DNA of 64,000 nucleotides, taken from positions 7,998,001 through 8,062,000 of the forward strand of contig NC_133569.1 of NCBI RefSeq assembly GCF_048773025.1. The letters run 5' to 3'. The stretch is from Camelus bactrianus. Lineage: Eukaryota > Chordata > Mammalia > Artiodactyla > Camelidae. A program made the translations under genes and the position numbers. Below the pieces are notes generated by a model, which saw only the letters and a list, made by a program, of their open reading frames with translations, ran no database searches and was not told where the DNA came from. This document shows positions 50,363 to 60,591 of this stretch, in pieces; position 1 is the stretch's first letter, and each line of letters opens with the position of its first letter.

Positions 50363-53135
50363 GTCCACTTGCTCAGTTCTGAGAGATAAGTGTGTGTGAA
50401 AGCCGTCCTTCAGCTAGCTTGTTGGGAACACAAAGTTTCTTTTCAGTTGCAAACTCCATTCCATACATATATATGGGGAGGTACAAGCTCCAACTCGGTT
50501 TTACAGTGAAAACTGCAGAAACTTCATACCGGCACTAGGAAACAGACTGAGAAAGCTGAGAAAAAGTGTCTCCTGCAACCCGTTACCTTGGTGATAGATG
50601 AACGAACGTCTCTCCACTTGCTCAGTTCTGAGAGATAAGTGTGTGTGAAAGCCGTCCTTCAGCTAGCTTGTTGGGAACACAAAGTTACTTTTCAGTTGCA
50701 AACTCCATTCCATACATATATATGGGGAGGTACAAGCTCAAACTCGGTTTTACAGTGAAAACTGCAGGAACTTCAAACCGGCACTAGGAAAGAGACTGGG
50801 AAAGCTGAGAAAAAGTGTCTCCTGCAACCCGTTCCCTTGGTGCTAGATGAACGAACGTCTCTCCACTTGCTCAGTTCTGAGAGATAAGTGTGTGTGAAAG
50901 CCGTCCTTCAGCTAGCTTGTTGGGAACACAAAGTTTCTTTTCAGTTGCAAACTCCATTCCATACATATATATGGGGAGGTACAAGCTCCAACTCGGTTTT
51001 ACAGTGAAAACTGCAGGAACTTCAAACCGGTACTAGGAAACAGACTGAGAAAGCAGAGAAAAAGTGTCTCCTGCAACCCGTTCCCTTGGTGCTAGATGAA
51101 CGAACGTCTCTCCACTTGCTCAGTTCTGAGAGATAAGTGTGTGTGAAAGCCGTCCTTCAGCTAGCTTGTTGGGAACACCAAGTTTCTTTTCAGTTGCAAA
51201 CTCCATTCCATACATATATATGAGAGGTACAAGCTCCAACTCGGTTTTACAGTGAAAACTGCAGGAACTTCAAACCGGCACTAGGAAATAGACTGAGAAA
51301 GCAGAGAAAAAGTGACTTCTGCAACCCATTCCCTTGGTGCTAGATGAACGAACGTCTCTCCACTTGCTCAGTTCTGAGAGATAAGTGTGTGTGAAAGCCG
51401 TCCTTCAGCTAGCTTGTTGGGAACACAAAGTTTCTTTTCAGTTGCAAACTCCATTCCATACATATATATGGGGAGGTACAAGCTCCAACTTGGTTTTACA
51501 GTGAAAACTGCAGGAACTTCAAACCGGCACTAGGAAACAGACTGAGAAACCTGAGAAAAAGTGTCTCCTGCAACCCGTTCCCTTGGTGCTAGATGAACGA
51601 ACGTCTTTCCACTTGCTCAGTTCTGAGAGATAAGTGTGTGTGAAAGCCGTCCTTCAGCTAGCTTGTTGGGAACACAAAGTTTCTTTTCAGTTGCAAACTC
51701 CATTCCATACATATATATGGGGAGGTACAAGCTCCAACTCGGTTTTACAGTGAAAACTGCAGGAACTTCAAACCGGCACTAGGAAACAGACTGAGAAAGC
51801 AGAGAAAAGTGTCTCCTGCAACCCGTTCCCTTGCTGCTAGATGAACGAACGTCTCTCCACTTGCTCAGTTCTGAGAGATAAGTGTGTGTGAAAGCCGTCC
51901 TTCAACTAGCTTGTTGGGAACACAAAGTTTCTTTTCAGTTGCAAACTCCATTCCATACATATATATGGGGAGGTACAAGCTCCAACTAGGTTTTACAGTG
52001 AAAACTGCAGGAACTTCAAACCGGCACTAGGAAACAGACTGAGAAAGCTGAGAAAAAGTGTCTCCTGCAACCCGTTCCCTTGGTGCTAGATGAACGAACG
52101 TCTCTCCACTTGCTCATTTCTGAGAGATAAGTGTGTGTGAAAGCCGTCCTTCAGCTAGCTTGTTGGGAACACAAAGTTTCTTTTCAGTTGCAAACTCCAT
52201 TCCATACATATATATGGGGAGTTACAAGCTCCAACTCGGTTTTACAGTGAAAACTGCAGGAACTTCAAACCGGCACTAGGAAACAGAGTGAGAAAGCAGA
52301 GAAAAACTGTCTCCTGCAACCCGTTCCCTTGGTGCTAGATGAACGAACGTCTCTCCACTTGCTCAGTTCTGAGAGATAAGTGTGTGTGAAAGCCGTCCTT
52401 CAGCTAGCTTGTTGGGAACACAAAGTTTCTTTTCAGTTGCAAAATCTAATCCATACATATACATGGGGAGGTACAAGCTCCAACTCGGTTTTACAGTGAA
52501 AACTGCAGGAACTTCAAACCGGCACTAGGAAATAGACTGAGAAAGCAGAGAAAAAGTGTCTCCTGCAACCCGTTCCCTTGGTGCTAGATGAACGAACGTC
52601 TCTCCACTTGCTCAGTTCTGAGAGATAAGTGTGTGTGAAAGCCGTCCTTCAGCTAGCTTGTTGGGAACACAAAGTTTCTTTTCAGTTGCAAACTCCATTT
52701 AATACATATATATGGGGAGTTACAAGCTCCAACTCGGTTTTACAGTGAAAACTGCAGGAACTTCAAACCGGCACTAGGAAACAGAGTGAGAAAGCAGAGA
52801 AAAACTGTCTCCTGCAACCCGTTCCCTTGGTGCTAGATGAACGAACGTCTCTTCACTTGCTCAGTTCTGAGAGATAAGTGTGTGTGAAAGCCGTCCTTCA
52901 GCTAGCTTGTTGGGAACACAAAGTTTCTTTTCAGTTGCCAACTCTATTCCATACATATATATGGGGAGGTACAAGCTCCAACTCGGTTTTACAGTGAAAA
53001 CTGCAGGAACTTCAAACCGGCACTAGGAAATAGACTGAGAAAGCAGAGAAAAAGTGTCTCCTTCAACCCGTTCCCTTGGTGCTAGATGAACGAACGTCTC
53101 TCCACTTGCTCAGTTATGAGAGATAAGTGTGTGTG
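50363..53135 (+). repeat. Block D, third copy, right-truncated (about 2.8 kb)
   Basis: All block D markers from GTCTGTCC to CAGTTATGAG are present in order at +17,410 from copy 1. The match stops just after CAGTTATGAG: copies 1 and 2 continue GAAACCCGTCC, this copy continues GAAAGCCGTCC. Private differences include AGTGACTTCTGC near 51,313 and AATCTAATCC near 52,445. This edge is also where the homogenised part of the array ends. Confidence 0.85.
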
Positions 53136-55138
53136 AAAGCCGTCCTTCAGCTAGCTTGTTGGGAACACAAAGTTTCTTTTCAGTTGCAAACTCCATTCCA
53201 TACATATATATGGGGAGGTACAAGCTCCAACTCGGTTTTACAGTGAAAACTGCAGGAACTTCAAACATGCACTAGGAAACAGACTGAGAATGCTTAGAAA
53301 AAGTGTCTCCTGCAACCCGTTCCCTTGGTGCTAGATGAACGAACGTCTCTCCACTTGCTCAGTTCTGAGAGATAAGTGTGTGTGAAAGCCGTCCTTCAGC
53401 TAGCTTGTTGGGAACACAAAGTTTCTTTTCAGTTGCAAACTCCATTCCATACATATATATGGGGAGGTACAAGCTCCAACTCGGTTTTACAGTGAAAACT
53501 GCAGGAACTTCAAACCGGCACTAGGAAACAGACTGGGAAAGCTGAGAAAAAGTGTCTCCTGCAACCCGTTCCCTTGGTGCAAGATGAACGAACGTCTCTC
53601 CACTTGCTCAGTTCTGAGAGATAAGTGTGTGTGAAAGCCGTCCTTCAGCTAGCTTGTTGGGAACACAAAGTTTCTTTTCAGTTGCAAACTCCATTCCATA
53701 CATATATATGGGGAGGTACAAGCTCCAACTCGGTTTTACAGTGAAAACTGCAGGAACTTCAAACCGGCACTAGGAAATAGACTGAGAAAGCAGAGAAAAA
53801 GTGTCTCCTGCAACCCGTTCCCTTGGTGATAGATGAACGAACGTCTCTCCACTTGCTCAGTTCTGAGAGATAAGTGTGTGTCTAAGCCGTCCTTCAGCTA
53901 CCTTGTTGGGAACACAAAGTTTCTTTTCAGTTGCAAACTCCATTCCATACATATATATGAGAGGTACAAGTTCCAACTCCGTTTTACAGTGAAAACTGCA
54001 GGAACTTCAAACTGGCACTAGGAAATAGACTGAGAAAGCAGAGAAAAAGTGTCTCCTGCAACCCGTTCCCTTGGTGCTAGATGAACGAACGTCTCTCCAC
54101 TTGCTCACTTCTGAGAGATAAGTGTGTGTGAAAGCCGTCCTTCAGCTAGCTTGTTGGGAACACAAAGTTTCTTTTCAGTTGCAAACTCCATTCCATACAT
54201 ATATATGGGAGGTACAAGCTCCAACTCGGTTTTACAGTGAAAACTGCAGGAACTTGAAACCGGCACTAGGAAATAGACTGAGAAAGCAGAGAAAAAGTGT
54301 CTCCTGCAACCCGTTCCCTTGGTGCTAGATGAACGAACGTCTCTCCACTTGCTCAGTTCTGAGAGATAAGTGTGTGTGAAAGCCGTCCTTCAGCTAGCTT
54401 GTTGGGAACACCAAGTTTCTTTTCAGTTGCAAACTCCATTCCATACATATATACGGGGAGGTACAAGCTCCAACTCGGTTTTACAGTGAAAACTGCAGGA
54501 ACTTCAAACCGGCACTAGGAAACAGACTGAGAAAGCAGAGAAAAAGTGTCTCCTGCAACCCGTTCCCTTGGTGCTAGATGAACGAACGTCTCTCCATTTC
54601 CTCAGTTCTGAGAGATAAGTGTGTGTGAAAGCCGTCCTTCAGCTAGCTTGTTGGGAACACGAAGATTCTTTTCAGTTGCAAACTCCATTCCATACATATA
54701 TATGGGGAGGTACAAGCTCCAACTCGGTTTTACAGTGAAAACTGCAGGAACTTCAAACCGGCACTAGCAAACAGACTGAGAAAGCAGAGAAAAAGTGTCT
54801 CGTGCAACCCGTTCCCTTGGTGCTAGATGAACGAACGTCTCTCCACTTGTTCAGTTCTGAGAGATAAGTGTGTGTGAAAGCCGTCCTTCAGCTAACTTGT
54901 TGGGAACACAAAGTTTCTTTTCAGTTGCAAACTCCATTCCATACATATATATGGGGAGGTACAAGCTCCAACTCGGTTTTACAGTGAAAACTGCAGGAAC
55001 TTCAAACCGGCACTAGGAAACAGACTGAGAAAGCAGAGAAAAAGTGTCTCCTGCAACCCGTTCCCTTGGTGTTAGATGAACGAACGTCTCTCCACTTGCT
55101 CAGTTCTGAGAGATAAGTGTGTGTGAAAGCCGTCCTTC

Positions 55139-55146
55139 AGCTAGCT
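55139..55146. repeat. 8-bp palindrome AGCTAGCT, one per monomer
   Basis: A perfect 8-bp self-complementary site at monomer position 23-30 in the majority form. A frequent alternative form reads CACCTAGC here, which breaks the palindrome. The two states alternate in blocks along the array, for example CACC at 36,959, 38,204, 38,453 and 38,702. It could be a protein site or simply chance; the sequence does not decide. Confidence 0.5.
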
Positions 55147-55162
55147 TGTTGGGAACACAAAG

Positions 55163-55209
55163 TTTCTTTTCAGTTGCAAACTCCATTCCATACATATATA
55201 TGGGGAGGT
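55163..55209 (+). other. Acceptor-like and donor-like splice signals flanking 34 nt
   Basis: TTTCTTTTCAG (55,163-55,173) resembles a vertebrate 3' splice site: a pyrimidine tract followed by CAG. The sequence GAG then GTACAAG (GT at 55,208-55,209) resembles a 5' splice site. The interval between them is 34 nt in GGGG units and 33 nt in GGG units. The pair is present in nearly every monomer on the + strand. Some units read GGGAGTTAC, which removes the donor GT (31,82x, 32,82x, 34,81x, 42,02x, 50,23x and others). No transcript is implied, and resemblance to consensus this short can arise by chance. Confidence 0.3.
55193..55202. repeat. 10-bp AT palindrome in a 14-nt alternating tract
   Basis: CATATATATG is a perfect 10-bp palindrome at monomer 77-86. 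It lies in a 14-nt strictly alternating pyrimidine-purine run starting CATACATA (73-86). Such a tract melts easily and could form a small cruciform; both are inference. It varies little: ATATAAGG occurs near 4,487, 6,224 and 16,162, ACATTTATATGG in the units at 5,644, 7,630, 8,376, 18,065 and 23,285, and ATACATGG near 35,050 and 42,263. Confidence 0.6.
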
Positions 55210-55263
55210 ACAAGCTCCAACTCGGTTTTACAGTGAAAACTGCAGGAACTTCAAACCGGCACT

Positions 55264-55293
55264 AGGAAACAGACTGAGAAAGCAGAGAAAAAG
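55264..55293 (+). other. Purine-rich tract, 26 of 30 bases purine
   Basis: Monomer 148-177 runs from AGGAAACAGACTGAG through AAAGCAGAGAAAAAG and is broken by only four pyrimidines. It gives each monomer a strong strand asymmetry. Two two-state sites sit in it: GAAACAG/GAAATAG and AGCAGAG/AGCTGAG. Both states recur in all regions. A role in nucleosome placement or triplex formation is only a possibility. Confidence 0.5.
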
Positions 55294-55341
55294 TGTCTCC
55301 TGCAACCCGTTCCCTTGGTGCTAGATGAACGAACGTCTCTC

Positions 55342-55368
55342 CACTTGCTCAGTTCTGAGAGATAAGTG
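55342..55368. promoter_or_regulatory. Imperfect dyad with GATA-type core at the monomer junction
   Basis: Outer arms CACTT (55,342-55,346) and AAGTG (55,364-55,368) enclose inner arms CTCAG (55,348-55,352) and CTGAG (55,355-55,359) separated by TT. The inner pair is a perfect interrupted palindrome. AGATAA (55,360-55,365) matches the WGATAR motif bound by GATA-family zinc fingers. The site spans the junction between two units, so it exists only in tandem copies. It is among the steadier parts of the monomer; exceptions include CTCACTTCTGAG near 54,107 and 56,347, and CTCATTTCTGAG near 34,707, 41,920, 52,117 and 62,814. Protein binding is inference. Confidence 0.4.
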
Positions 55369-56859
55369 TGTGTGAAAGCCGTCCTTCAGCTAGCTTGTTG
55401 GGAACACAAAGTTTCTTTTCAGTTGCAAACTCCATTCCATACATATATATGGGGAGGTACAAGCTCCAACTCGGTTTTACAGTGAAAACTGCAGGAACTT
55501 CAAACCGGCACTAGGAAACAGACTGAGAAAGCAGAGAAAAAGTGTCTCCTGCAACCCGTTCCCTTGGTGCTAGATGAACGAACGTCTCTCCACTTGCTCA
55601 GTTCTGAGAGATAAGTGTGTGTGAAAGCCGTCCTTCACCTAGCTTGTTGGGAACACAAAGTTTCTTTTCAGTTGCAAACTCCATTCCATACATATATATG
55701 GGGAGGTACAAGCTCCAACTCGGTTTTACAGTGAAAACTGCAGGAACTTCAAACCGGCACTAGGAAACAGACTGAGAAAGCAGAGAAAAACTGTCTCCTG
55801 CAACCCGTTCCCTTGGTGCTAGATGAACGAACGTCTCTCCACTTGCTCAGTTCTGAGAGATAAGTGTGCGTGAAAGCCGTCCTTCAGCTAGCTTGCTGGA
55901 AACACAAAGTTTCTTTTCAGTTGCAAACTCTATTCCATACATATATATGGGGAGGTACAAGCTCCAACTCGGTTTTACAGTGAAAACTGCAGGAACTTCA
56001 AACCGGCACTAGGAAACAAACTGAGAAAGCTGAGAAAAAGTGTCTCCTGCAACCCGTTCCCTTGGTGCTAGATGAACGAACGTCTCTCCACTTGCTCAGT
56101 TCTGAGAGATAAGTGTGTGTGAAAGCCGTCCTTCAGCTAGCTTGTTGGGAACACAAAGTTTCTTTTCAGTTGCAAACTCCATTCCATACATATATATGGG
56201 GAGGTACAAGCTCCAACTCGGGTTTACAGTGAAAACTGCAGGAACTTCAAAACGGCACTAGGAAATAGACTGAGAAAGCAGAGAAAAAGTGTCTCCTGCA
56301 ACCCGTTCCCTTGGTGCTAGATGAACGAACGTCTCTCCACTTGCTCACTTCTGAGAGATAAGTGTGTGTGAAAGCCGTCCTTCAGCTAGCTTGTTGGGAA
56401 CACAAAGTTTCTTTTCAGTTGCAAACTCCATTCCATACATATATATGGGGAGGTACAAGCTCCAACTCGGTTTTACAGTGAAAACTGCAGGAACTTGAAA
56501 CCGGCACTAGGAAACTGACTGAGAAAGCAGAGAAAAAGTGTCTCCTGCAACCCGTTCCCTTGGTGATAGATGAACGAACGTCTCTCCACTTGCTCAGTTC
56601 TGAGAGATAAGTGTGTGTGAAAGCCGTCCTTCAGCTAGCTTGTTGGGAACACAAAGTTTCTTTTCAGTTGCAAACTCCATTCCATACATATATATGGGGA
56701 GGTACAAGCTCCAACTCGGTTTTACAGTGAAAACTGCAGGAACTTCAAACCGGCACTAGGAAACAGACTGAGAAAGCAGAGAAAAAGTGTCTCCTGCAAC
56801 CCATTCCCTTGGTGCTAGATGAACGAACGTCTCTCCACTTGCTCAGTTCTGAGAGATAA

Positions 56860-58602
56860 GTGTGTGTGAAAGCCGTCCTTCACCTAGCTTGTTGGGAACA
56901 CAAAGTTTCTTTTCAGTTGCAAACTCCATTCCATACATATATATGGGGAGGTACAAGCTCCAACTCGGTTTTACAGTAAAAACTGCACGAACTTCAAACC
57001 GGCACTAGGAAACAGTCTGAGAAAGCTGAGAAAAAGTGTCTCCTGCAACCCGTTCCCTTGGTGCTAGATGAACGAACATCTCTCCATTTCCTCAGTTCTG
57101 AGAGATAAGTGTGTGTGAAAGCCGTCCTTCAGCTAGCTTGTTGGGAACACAAAGTTTCTTTTCAGTTGCAAACTCCATTCCATACATATATATGGGGAGG
57201 TACAAGCTCCAACTCGGGTTTACAGTGAAAACTGCAGGAACTTCAAACCGGCACTAGCAAACAGACTGAGAAAGCAGAGAAAAAGTGTCTCCTGCAACCC
57301 GTTCCCTTGGTGCTAGATGAACGAACGTCTCTCCACTTGCTCAGTTCTGAGAGATAAGTGTGTGTGAAAGCCGTCCTTCAGCTAGCTTGTTGGGAACACA
57401 AAGTTTCTTTTCAGTTGCAAACTCCATTCCATACATATATATGGGGAGGTACAAGCTCCAACTCGGGTTTACAGTGAAAACTGCAGGAACTTCAAACCGG
57501 CACTAGGAAACAGACTGAGAAAGCAGAGAAAAAGTGTCTCCTGCAACCCGTTCCCTTGGTGCTAGATGAACGAACGTCTCTCCACTTGCTCAGTTCTGAG
57601 AGATAAGTGTGTGTGAAAGCCGTCCTTCAGCTAGCTTGTTGGGAACACAAAGTTTCTTTTCAGTTGCAAACTCCATTCCATACATATATATGGGGAGGTA
57701 CAAGCTCCAACTCGGTTTTACAGTAAAAACTGCACGAACTTCAAACCGGCACTAGGAAACAGTCTGAAAAAGCTGAGAAAAAGTGTCTCCTGCAACCCGT
57801 TCCCTTGGTGCTAGATGAACGAACATCTCTCCATTTCCTCAGTTCTGAGAGATAAGTGTGTGTGAAAGCCGTCCTTCAGCTAGCTTGTTGGGAACACAAA
57901 GTTTCTTTTCAGTTGCAAACTCCATTCCATACATATATATGGGGAGGTACAAGCTCCAACTCGGGTTTACAGTGAAAACTGCAGGAACTTCAAACCGGCA
58001 CTAGGAAACAGACTGAGAAAGCAGAGAAAAAGTGTCTCCTGCAACCCGTTCCCTTGGTGCTAGATGAACGAACGTCTCTCCACTTGCTCAGTTCTGAGAG
58101 ATAAGTGTGTGTGAAAGCCGTCCTTCAGCTAGCTTGTTGGGAACACAAAGTTTCTTTTCAGTTGCAAACTCCATTCCATACATATATATGGGGAGGTACA
58201 AGCTCCAACTCGGGTTTACAGTGAAAACTGCAGGAACTTCAAACCGGCACTAGGAAACAGACTGAGAAAGCAGAGAAAAAGTGTCTCCTGCAACCCGTTC
58301 CCTTGGTGCTAGATGAACGAACGTCTCTCCACTTGCTCAGTTCTGAGAGATAAGTGTGTGTGAAAGCCGTCCTTCAGCTAGCTTGTTGGGAACACAAAGT
58401 TTCTTTTCAGTTGCAAACTCCATTCCATACATATATATGGGGAGGTACAAGCTCCAACTCGGTTTTACAGTAAAAACTGCAGGAACTTCAAACCGGCACT
58501 AGGAAACAGACTGAGAAAGCTGAGAAAAAGTGTCTCCTGCAACCCGTTCCCTTGGTGCTAGATGAACGAACGTCTCTCCACTTGTTCAGTTCTGAGAGAT
58601 AA
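56860..58602 (+). repeat. 3-monomer repeat, 747 bp, about 2.3 copies
   Basis: 56,860-57,606 and 57,607-58,353 share a first unit with CAGTAAAAACTGCACG, CAGTCTGA, GAACATC and CCATTTCCTC, followed by two units with CTCGGGTTTAC. A third start at 58,354 keeps CAGTAAAAAC but not the other markers. Offsets at CAGTAAAA (56,974, 57,721, 58,468) are exactly 747 bp, three full 249-bp units. Differences include GAAAAAGC against GAGAAAGC and CTAGCAAAC against CTAGGAAAC. Confidence 0.85.
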
Positions 58603-59597
58603 GTGTGTGTGAAAGCCGTCCTTCAGCTAGCTTGTTGGGAACACAAAGTTTCTTTTCAGTTTCAAACTCCATTCCATACATATATATGGGGAGGTACAAG
58701 CTCCAACTCGGTTTTACAGTGAAAACTGCAGGAACTTCAAACCGGCACTAGGAAACAGACTGAGAAAGCTGAGAAAAAGTGTCTCCTGCAACCCGTTCCC
58801 TTGGTGCTAGATGAACGAAAGTCTCTCCACTTGCTCAGTTCTGAGAGATAAGTGTGTGTGAAAGCCGTCCTTCAGCTAGCTTGTTGGGAACACAAAGTTT
58901 CTTTTCAGTTGCAAACTCCATTCCATACATATATATGGGGAGGTACAAGCTCCAACTAGGTTTTACAGTGAAAACTGCAGGAACTTCAAACCGGCACTAG
59001 GAAACAGACTGAGAAAGCAGAGAAAAAGTGTCTCCTGCAACCCGTTCCCTTGGTGCTAGATGAACGAACGTCTCTCCACTTGCTCAGTTCTGAGAGATAA
59101 GTGTGTGTGAAAGCCGTCCTTCAGCTAGCTTGTTGGGAACACAAAGTTTCTTTTCAGTTGCAAACTCCATTCCATACATATATATGGGAGGTACAAGCTC
59201 CAACTCGGTTTTACAGTGAAAACTGCAGGAACTTCAAACCGGCACTAGGAAATAGACTGAGAAAGCAGAGAAAAAGTGTCTCCTGCAACCCGTTCCTTTT
59301 GGTGCTAGATGAACGAACGTCTCTCCACTTGCTCAGTTCTGAGAGATAAGTGTGTGTGAAAGCCGTCCTTCAGCTAGCTTGTTGGGAACACAAAGTTTCT
59401 TTTCAGTTGCAAACTCCATTCCATACATATATATGGGAGGTACAAGCTCCAACTCGGTTTTACAGTGAAAACTGCAGGAACTTTAAACCAGCACTAGGAA
59501 ATAGACTGAGAAAGCAGAGAAAAAGTGTCTCCTGCAACCCGTTCCCTTGGTGCTAGATGAACGAACGTCTCTCCACTTGCTCAGTTCTGAGAGATAA

Positions 59598-60591
59598 GTG
59601 TGTGTGAAAGCCGTCCTTCACCTAGCTTGTTGGGAACACCAAGTTTCTTTTCAGTTGCAAACTCCATTCCATACATATATATGGGGAGGTACAAGCTCCA
59701 ACTCGGTTTTACAGTGAAAACTGCAGGAACTTCAAACCGGCACTAGGAAACAGACTGAGAAAGCAGAGAAAAAGTGTCTCCTGCAACCCGTTCCCTTGGT
59801 GCTAGATGAACGAACGTCTCTCCACTTGCTCAGTTCTGAGAGATAAGTGTGTGTGAAAGCCGTCCTTCACCTAGCTTGTTGGGAACACAAAGTTTCTTTT
59901 CAGTTGCAAACTCCATTCCATACATATATATGGGGAGGTACAAGCTCCAACTAGGTTTTACAGTGAAAACTGCAGGAACTTCAAACCGGCACTAGGAAAC
60001 AGACTGAGAAAGCTGAGAAAAAGTGTCTCCTGCAACCCGTTCCCTTGGTGCTAGATGAACGAACGTCTCTCCATTTGCTCAGTTCTGAGAGATAAGTGTG
60101 TGTGAAAGCCGTCCTTCAGCTAGCTTGTTGGGAACACAAAGTTTCTTTTCAGTTGCAAACTCCATTCCATACATATATATGGGAGGTACAAGCTCCAACT
60201 CGGTTTTACAGTGAAAACTGCAGGAACTTGAAATCGGCAATAGGAAATACACTGAGAAAGCAGAGAAAAAGTGTCTCCTGCAACCCGTTCCCTTGGTGCT
60301 AGATGAACGAACGTCTCTCCACTTGCTCAGTTCTGAGAGATAAGTGTGTGTGAAAGCCGTCCTTCAGCTAGCTTGTTGGGAACACCAAGTTTCTTTTCAG
60401 TTGCAAACTCCATTCCATACATATATATGGGAGGTACAAGCTCCAACTCGGTTTTACAGTGAAAACTGCAGGAACTTCAAACCGGCACTAGGAAATAGAC
60501 TGAGAAAGCAGAGAAAAAGTGTCTCCTGCAACCCGTTTCCTTGGTGATAGATGAACGAACGTCTCTCCACTTGCTCAGTTCTGAGAGATAA
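59598..60591 (+). repeat. Four-monomer block, middle copy
   Basis: Units at 59,598, 59,847, 60,096 and 60,344 have the order of the left end of the window: CACCTAGC with CACCAAG; CACCTAGC with AACTAGG; GGG type with CGGCAATAGG; GGG type with CACCAAG. It also recurs at 62,331, 2,733 bp (11 monomers) downstream. Private changes (GAAATCGGC, AAATACACTG) separate it from the other two copies. Confidence 0.8.

Larger units (their letters stand above)
55117..55365 (+). repeat. Reference 249-bp monomer (GGGG type)
   Basis: This unit, and its right neighbour 55,366-55,614 which looks identical to it, carry the majority base at every position I checked and serve as the reference. Landmarks by monomer position: (GT)4G 1-9; AGCTAGCT 23-30; pyrimidine tract ending CAG 47-57; alternating CATACATATATATG 73-86; GGGGAGGTAC 86-95; CTGCAG 124-129; CCGG 140-143; purine-rich tract 148-177; GAACGAACG 211-219; dyad CTCAGTTCTGAG 232-243; AGATAA 244-249. 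The unit contains one PstI (CTGCAG), one NheI (GCTAGC) and one CCGG site, so partial digestion would give a ladder of about 249 bp. Six CpG are present. Confidence 0.95.

Noticed and set aside
53833-54021. 62-codon frame with a true ATG start crossing a monomer junction
   Set aside because: Opened by a private change (GTGTGTCTAAGCC) in one monomer; the sequence is otherwise ordinary satellite, and the frame is unique and short.
55143-55216. 7-bp inverted repeat AGCTTGT / ACAAGCT about 60 bp apart within the monomer
   Set aside because: Short arms and a long spacer; expected by chance in 249 bp, so not reported as a structure.
55117-55365. CENP-B box in the monomer
   Set aside because: I looked for the NTTCGNNNNANNCGGGN pattern on both strands. 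The nearest is TTCGTTCATCTAG on the minus strand of the GAACGAACG part, which lacks the A and the CGGG core.
55117-55365. Origin from a tRNA-derived SINE (Pol III A and B boxes)
   Set aside because: TAGCTTGTTGGG resembles an A box with two mismatches, but no acceptable B box lies downstream and there is no A-rich tail. Not supported.
55117-55365. Bacterial or plasmid iteron/origin array
   Set aside because: Unit length, 64 kb extent, higher-order organisation and CpG decay all fit a eukaryotic satellite; there is no replication gene or other bacterial feature.
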